Below, piece by piece: positions 59,063-64,000 of a DNA stretch of 64,000 nt; the stretch's first letter is position 1; every line of letters begins with the position of its first letter. The stretch lies in NCBI GenBank assembly GCA_007026445.1, contig VDMD01000002.1, positions 124,001 to 188,000 on the forward strand. Reading direction: 5' to 3'. Source of the stretch: Schizophyllum amplum (taxonomy: Eukaryota > Basidiomycota > Agaricomycetes > Agaricales > Schizophyllaceae). A model generated the notes under the pieces. That model had not been told where the DNA came from, ran no database searches, and was given only the letters and a program-made list of their open reading frames with translations. The position numbers and the translations under genes are program-made.

Positions 59063-60295
59063 ATGTTCGCTCTCGCCGCCGCCGCTGCCACCCTCGGCCT
59101 CGCCTCCACCGCTGTCGCGGGCCCCTACCGCCGCGCGCCGACGCTCTCCATCGACGTGACCGCGCCTGAGAGCGCCAAGTCCGTCGACGAGATGACCGTC
59201 ACGGCCATCGTCACGAACACCGGCTCCGAGCCCGTCAAGGTGCTCAAGGCAGGGTCCGTCCTGGACAGCGACCTCCCGACGCGCTCGTTCTTCGTAAACA
59301 AGGGCGACTCAAAGGTGGACTTCTCGGGCGTGAAGATCTCGCTCGCGATGGACAAGCTCACGGAGAACAACTACGTGACGATCCAGCCCGGCTCGAGCGT
59401 CAACGCTACCCACGACCGTAAGTCGCAGTACCTTCACCTGATTTTTGGTGCTGACCGGTTTTCTCAGTTTCCTCCCTCTACAACTTCGAGGGCGCCGGGG
59501 CGGGCGACTTCAGCATCGAGCCCGTCACCTGGTTCCAGGTCCCTGACGTCGCGGCGAACAAGGTCAAGAGCATCAGCGACTTTTCCAAGGTCGAGGTGCA
59601 GGCGAACTCTGCGACGGTCTCCCTGAGCGGCGACCTCTCGCGCCGCGCGCTCGCGATGAAGCGCGCCGAGAACGCGTGCGACGACAGCTCCAAGTCGGGC
59701 TTCATCGACTCGAGCTATACGGAGGCCAAGGAGCTCGCGACCACCGCGTCGGACTACATCGGCTCGAACTCGGACTCTGACCTCCTCACCTCCTACTTCG
59801 GCTCGAACTCTGCCTCTGACGTCGCTGACGTGTGCGTACTACGTCCCACATTTCCTTGCTCCCATTTACTAACCGCATCGACAGCTTCGACGCCGTCGCG
59901 GGCGAGAACGACAGCTCGCGGACGCTCAACTGCAACGACGAGGCGAACGCGTGCTCGGACGGTGTCATCGCCTACACCATCATCTCCACGACCAACATCT
60001 ACTTCTGCGACATTTTCTTCGACGAGGTCGAGACGACCGAGCTCTGCTCGGGCACGACCGTCGCCGAGCGCAACATCCGCGGCGGCACGACACTCCACGA
60101 GCTCACGCACGCGCTCTCGGACACCGAGGACGTCGGTTACGGCTGCCAGGCCGACCAGCAGCTGTCGGACAGCGAGATGATCTCGAACGCTGACAACTTC
60201 AACGTGAGTGGGCTGCTAGCTTCCTCCTTAGGCACACGACTGACAAGTCTCTGCAGTGCTTCTCCACCCAGGTGTACGCTGACACCCAGTGCTAA
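59063..60295 (+). CDS. Deuterolysin (M35) secreted metalloprotease
   Basis: About 350 residues in four exons. A signal peptide (MFALAAAAATLGLASTAVA) is followed by a propeptide-like domain (PTLSIDVTAPESAKSVDEM...). The C-terminal catalytic domain contains CNDEANACSDGVIAYT and FCDIFF. The zinc site is TLHELTHALSDTEDVGYGC: HExxH with the following Asp, which marks the aspzincin (M35) family. The end is CFSTQVYADTQC, completing a disulfide pattern. It is expected to be a secreted zinc endopeptidase of the deuterolysin/peptidyl-Lys group, active outside the cell in nutrient acquisition. The substrate-site residues do not settle the exact specificity. Confidence 0.95.
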
Positions 60296-60932
60296 GCGGT
60301 TGCTGGAGCTGAAGCATAATTATTTACGAACTGAACGCGCACGGTCCTTTCAGCGCACTTGGCCTGAACTATCCCTGTACTCGACCAAGAACCGCCTGTT
60401 GTCCTATATATGATGATGTTGTATAGGATTGCATCCTCTATATATTGCTTTCTCCCGGAATCGACGTTTGCCTGGCGTCTGCCTCCTCTGACCGATTTAT
60501 CCTTTCACTGCCCATTCGAACATGCCGGGTCCGCTTAGACACACGAGACAGCCATATCTGCTTTGTGCCATCACCTTGCCGTCGCCCCGTGGTCGCCCCG
60601 ACTTCGCGCTGGACTTGCTAGGCATCTCGCGCTATCCTATCGTTTCTCCGTCAATCGTTGTAACTCCTCGTCGAGAAGGATGCAGAACGTGCACTACTGC
60701 CAACTTCCGCTTGCGGCTGGTATCCGCCATTTCTGACAAAGACACCGCTGACTTGAATTTTCTCGCCTCATCGGTAATTATCCGATGAGGACGCGGGGGT
60801 ACTATAAGAAGGAGGTTGGGTCGTGTCAATTCCTGGTCAAGCCCCAGAAGAAGTCCAACTGCTCGACTTTGACTGCTGCTCGGCTTCACAAAAGTTCCAC
60901 TGTACCACCCTCGCAGACCCGTATCCTTCAAC
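60296..60932. other. Spacer upstream of the aldo-keto reductase
   Basis: About 640 bases between two plus-strand genes. A TATAAG element near 60,803 is about 130 bases before the reductase start. No other gene seen. Confidence 0.5.
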
Positions 60933-62684
60933 ATGTCGACCAACGTAGTGAGGAAGATGCCTTATGGTACGCGCTTTGATTTGGCTTGCAGGATATGAGC
61001 ATTTATGGAATTACTCTAGTCCGTCTGGGCAAGTCAGGCCTGAAGGTGTCCAAGATCATTCTTGGATGCATGACCTACGGAGCTCCTGGTACGCCTTCAT
61101 GTGCACCGCGTGTCGCACTCAAGCTGACGTTCTTTTCTTCCGAACCTCTGCTCCCTTCGTTCGATCCGCGTCTGGTTATGTACATCTATGACCTGATAGA
61201 ATGGCAAGGCTGGGTGCTTGGTGAGGACGAAGGAATCAAGCACATCAAGGCCGCCTACGACCTCGGGATCCAGACCTTCGACACGGCCAATGTACGTGTC
61301 CGATACCTGAGCATGTCTTTTCAGCACTGGTGACCTTGCTTCAGGTTTATAGCAACGGAATGTCCGAAGTCATTCTCGGGAAAGCCATCAAGCAGCACAA
61401 CCTCCCGCGCGATGAGATCGTCGTGATGACGAAGGTACGTGAGATTCATCCCGTCAGGTAGGCCTATTGACAAAAAATGACGTTCCAGCTCTTCACCGAG
61501 GTGAAGCGCAATGTGGCTGAATTCTTCACGCTCCACATCGACCCGGATACCACGGGCTACGTTAACCAGCATGGTCTGAGCCGTAAGGTACAGTCTGTAT
61601 CGCGACTTTTCGTCGACTTATGCTGACGGGTTTTTAGCACATCTTTGAATCCGTGAAGCACAGCCTGGAGCGCCTTCAGCTCGACTACATTGATGTCTTG
61701 CAATGTTTGCCCCTTCTTGGTTTTTCCTGGGAGACCTTCACTCACCGATATGCTATCAGGCCATCGCTTCGACAAGGACACACCGATCGAGGAGACAGTG
61801 AGCCAGTCGGCAATCTGGACACGCAGTAGTTGACTCGCTATGCTCAGATGCAGGCTCTCCACGACGTCGTGAAGGCCGGAATGGTTCGCTACATCGGCAT
61901 GTCGTCTTGCTGGGCTTACCAGTGTAAGTGGAATGAGACCGCGTTTCCTGAATGTCTCTAACCAGCCTCGAACACAGTCAGCGCCATGCAGAGTTAGTCT
62001 AGACATCTGCGATGCCGTAGACCTAGGGTCTGATTTTTTCTACAGACTACGCCATCCAGAACAACCTCACGCCTTTCATCTCGATGCAAAACCACTACAG
62101 CCTTCTGTATCGCGAGGAAGAGCGGGAGATGATGCCCACGCTTCAGGTATGTGGCAATTAGAATATTATGCCTATATACTGGGACGCTTACTAGCCGTTT
62201 GCAGAGCTTTGGTGTCGGCGCGATCCCGTGGGCGCCGCTTGCGCGCGGACGCTTGACGCGCCCGCTCGGCCAGCAGACGAAGCGTGGCGAGATGGACCGC
62301 ATGATCGGCTTGTACAGCAAGGTGAAGGAGAGCACGGAGGCGATCGTAAACCATGTCGAGGAGCTGGCGAAGAAGAAGGGGTGCAGTATGGCCCAGCTTT
62401 CTTTGGCGTGGCTGATGGTGCAGCCCGGTACGCATATTCATTTGTTTCAATGACGACCGTTCGATGCTGAACAGAATTGTACAGGCGTCTCCGCCCCCAT
62501 CGTTGGCACGACGTCGATCGAGAACCTGCACGACCTGATCGGTGAGTAGGTCATAGGTATTTTGGCGCCAATGCTGACTGAGGACTTCTATGCTGCAGGC
62601 GCTCTTGACATCAAGTTGTCCGAGGATGACGTGAAGTTCTTGGAGGAGCCTTACGTTCCGCGTGACATTATCGGTCATGCATAA
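60933..62684 (+). CDS. Aldo-keto reductase of the aryl-alcohol dehydrogenase (Aad) type
   Basis: About 360 residues in roughly a dozen exons. The N-terminus [32 protein letters not shown] and the next exon [31 protein letters not shown] are typical of Aad-like reductases, with the catalytic Asp and then Tyr in [44 protein letters not shown] and [20 protein letters not shown] line the barrel. [12 protein letters not shown] and [34 protein letters not shown] close the NADPH site. One exon is only 15 bases (61,978-61,992, FSAMQ). It should reduce aromatic or other aldehydes with [18 protein letters not shown] replaces the usual K-containing loop. It is convergent with the catalase. Confidence 0.93.
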
Positions 62685-63098
62685 GAAGTGCAGCTGCATA
62701 GGCATTGGGTGCACGGAGTGTAACAATATATATAACATAACGGTTGAATGTCCAGTTTTTCTAAGCTGACATACATGGTATGGCACGCCGATGTGGACGA
62801 GGGCGCACAGACTGCCACCCCCACCCTCTCAGCTGCTAGCTATATTCAGATACTCCACACAATCGGGAGCGTTTGACTGTGTGTTAGGCACGATAGTTGA
62901 CAAGTCAAGGCTTGTTGATGCAAGACGAACGGGCCCGCACGTGAAGTTGTAACTTTGAGTGCAGCCCAGTCCGAACTTGTAAAGTCTCCAAGCTTGACGC
63001 AGGGTCAGAACAGTAAGTTTAAATGCCTCGCCGTATGACGAGTGACTGGTCAACGAGTAATCTACTCTAAATGCTGAATATTGAATACTGACAGAATC
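62685..63098. other. Convergent spacer between aldo-keto reductase and catalase
   Basis: 3' flanks of two convergent genes. No feature recognised. Confidence 0.5.
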
Positions 63099-64000
63099 TC
63101 AATAATCCATTGTGCTGTTCTGCGTGTTCACAGTCGTCGCCTCCCATGTGGGCAAGTCGTCCGAGAAGTCTAACGGCACGACGCTTACACCAATGGCGTC
63201 CGCAATCGCCTGCCCAAAGTCAGGGTCGACATGTGCGAAGAGCGACGCCTGGCGCTGGCGGATATACTCGCTCTTCGCACCGCCGAGGTGGCCGACAATG
63301 TTGCTGCATCCATATCAGACAAGGAAACAGAGAGAAGACGCAGGTAATTCGCACCTGATGAGGTTCTCCCTGTCCGTCTCCGAGAGACCATACAGGAAGC
63401 GACGAGGCCAGTCGAAGTCGATCTCAGTAACACGTGAGAGGGCGGATACAGCGCCACCCTATGAGAAGCTCGTCAGTCAACGACGAATAGGACGGTAGAG
63501 CACGCCATACCGTCCACTGCTGATGGGTGTCATCAATGTACGGACGCTTCGCCAGTTTGATCGGGCTCTGCGTGGACATATAATTGGGACGGTTGCCTAA
63601 AAAGATACGTGAGAATTGCGTGCGACGACTGCAAGGCCGCAGATACCTTGGTTCCCATGCACGTTCATGAAACCGTCACGCTCAAAGTTGGCTATGAACA
63701 TATGTCAGATCGCGTGTCTCAATGCAGGTGAGCAGTTTCTCGCGAGCCGTCGCACGCACCGACGCGAGCAAACGGGCAGTTCACAGGTATTTGCTGCGAA
63801 GGGAAGTTAGATGAATGACCCAGCGTCACACGTCCGCGGAAGAACTGACCATGTAGTTCACGCCAAGACGGTAGCGGTGAGTATCTGTTAAACATTTTAG
63901 CAGGTCCGATGCACAAAAAATCAAAGATGACGTACCCGCATACGAGAATAGGCGCGCTTGCAGGACCGGGTCTGCCGACGGCCCCCATCCCTCCACCATT
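63099..64000 (-). CDS. Catalase, C-terminal part (gene runs off the right edge)
   Basis: The exons, read from the edge, give VEGWGPSADPVLQARLFSYAD, then THRYRLGVNYM, QIPVNCPFARV and ANFERDGFMNVHGNQGNRPNYM. The RLFSYADTHRYRLG part contains the proximal heme-ligand tyrosine of the catalase signature. The rest (FDWPRRFLYGLSETDRENLI, GGAKSEYIRQRQASLFAHVDPDFG) is the C-terminal helical region, ending VNTQNSTMDY. Five introns are visible. The short C-terminus without a flavodoxin-like domain indicates a small-subunit (clade 3-like) monofunctional catalase that decomposes hydrogen peroxide. It ends without an obvious SKL-type peroxisomal signal. The N-terminal half lies beyond the window. Confidence 0.93.

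Noticed and set aside
1..64000. tRNA or rRNA genes
   Set aside because: No cloverleaf-compatible A/B box pair or rRNA-like segment was recognised by eye. A tRNAscan-type run would be decisive.

Overview
The window is nuclear DNA from a filamentous basidiomycete, most likely an Agaricomycete. Genes are cut by many 45-80 nt introns of the form GT[AG][ACT]GT ... CTRAC/CTGAC ... YAG. The gene content fits: a FunK1 fungal kinase, cerato-platanin, deuterolysin, a cytochrome P450, and an F-box/zinc-finger protein of mushroom type. No rRNA, tRNA, CRISPR array or bacterial-type operon was recognised.

Positions 1-23,925 hold two tandem copies of a roughly 12 kb segment. Unit A is 1-12,208, with its left end outside the window. 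Unit B is about 12,209-23,925. Positions 1-6,993 equal 12,443-19,435 as far as I can see. After that point the copies diverge by substitutions and by repeat expansion or contraction. Each unit contains a minus-strand array of paired GC hairpins embedded in intron-like modules, short inverted-repeat modules, several minisatellites, about 1.3 kb of strongly strand-biased G-rich degenerate repeats, and at its right end a DNA ligase gene with a SWIM-type zinc finger. The unit A ligase is cut off at the duplication junction; the unit B ligase is complete.

From 24.2 kb to the right end the window is ordinary gene-dense fungal DNA. In order it holds a P450 (-), beta'-COP/Sec27 (-), a cerato-platanin (-), an FMN-dependent alpha-hydroxy-acid oxidase (+), a broken WrbA-type quinone reductase (+), the Paf1-complex subunit Ctr9 (+), a FunK1 kinase (-), a glycerol-dehydrogenase-like metal-dependent alcohol dehydrogenase (-), an F-box protein (-), a Swa2/auxilin-like UBA-TPR-J protein (-), a deuterolysin (+), an aldo-keto reductase of the Aad type (+), and a catalase (-) running off the right edge.

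These genes do not form one pathway. Housekeeping trafficking and transcription genes (COPI, auxilin, Ctr9) are interleaved with secreted and redox or secondary-metabolism enzymes. The unusual part is the left 24 kb: a recent, partly homogenised tandem segmental duplication with layered internal repeats around a ligase gene.
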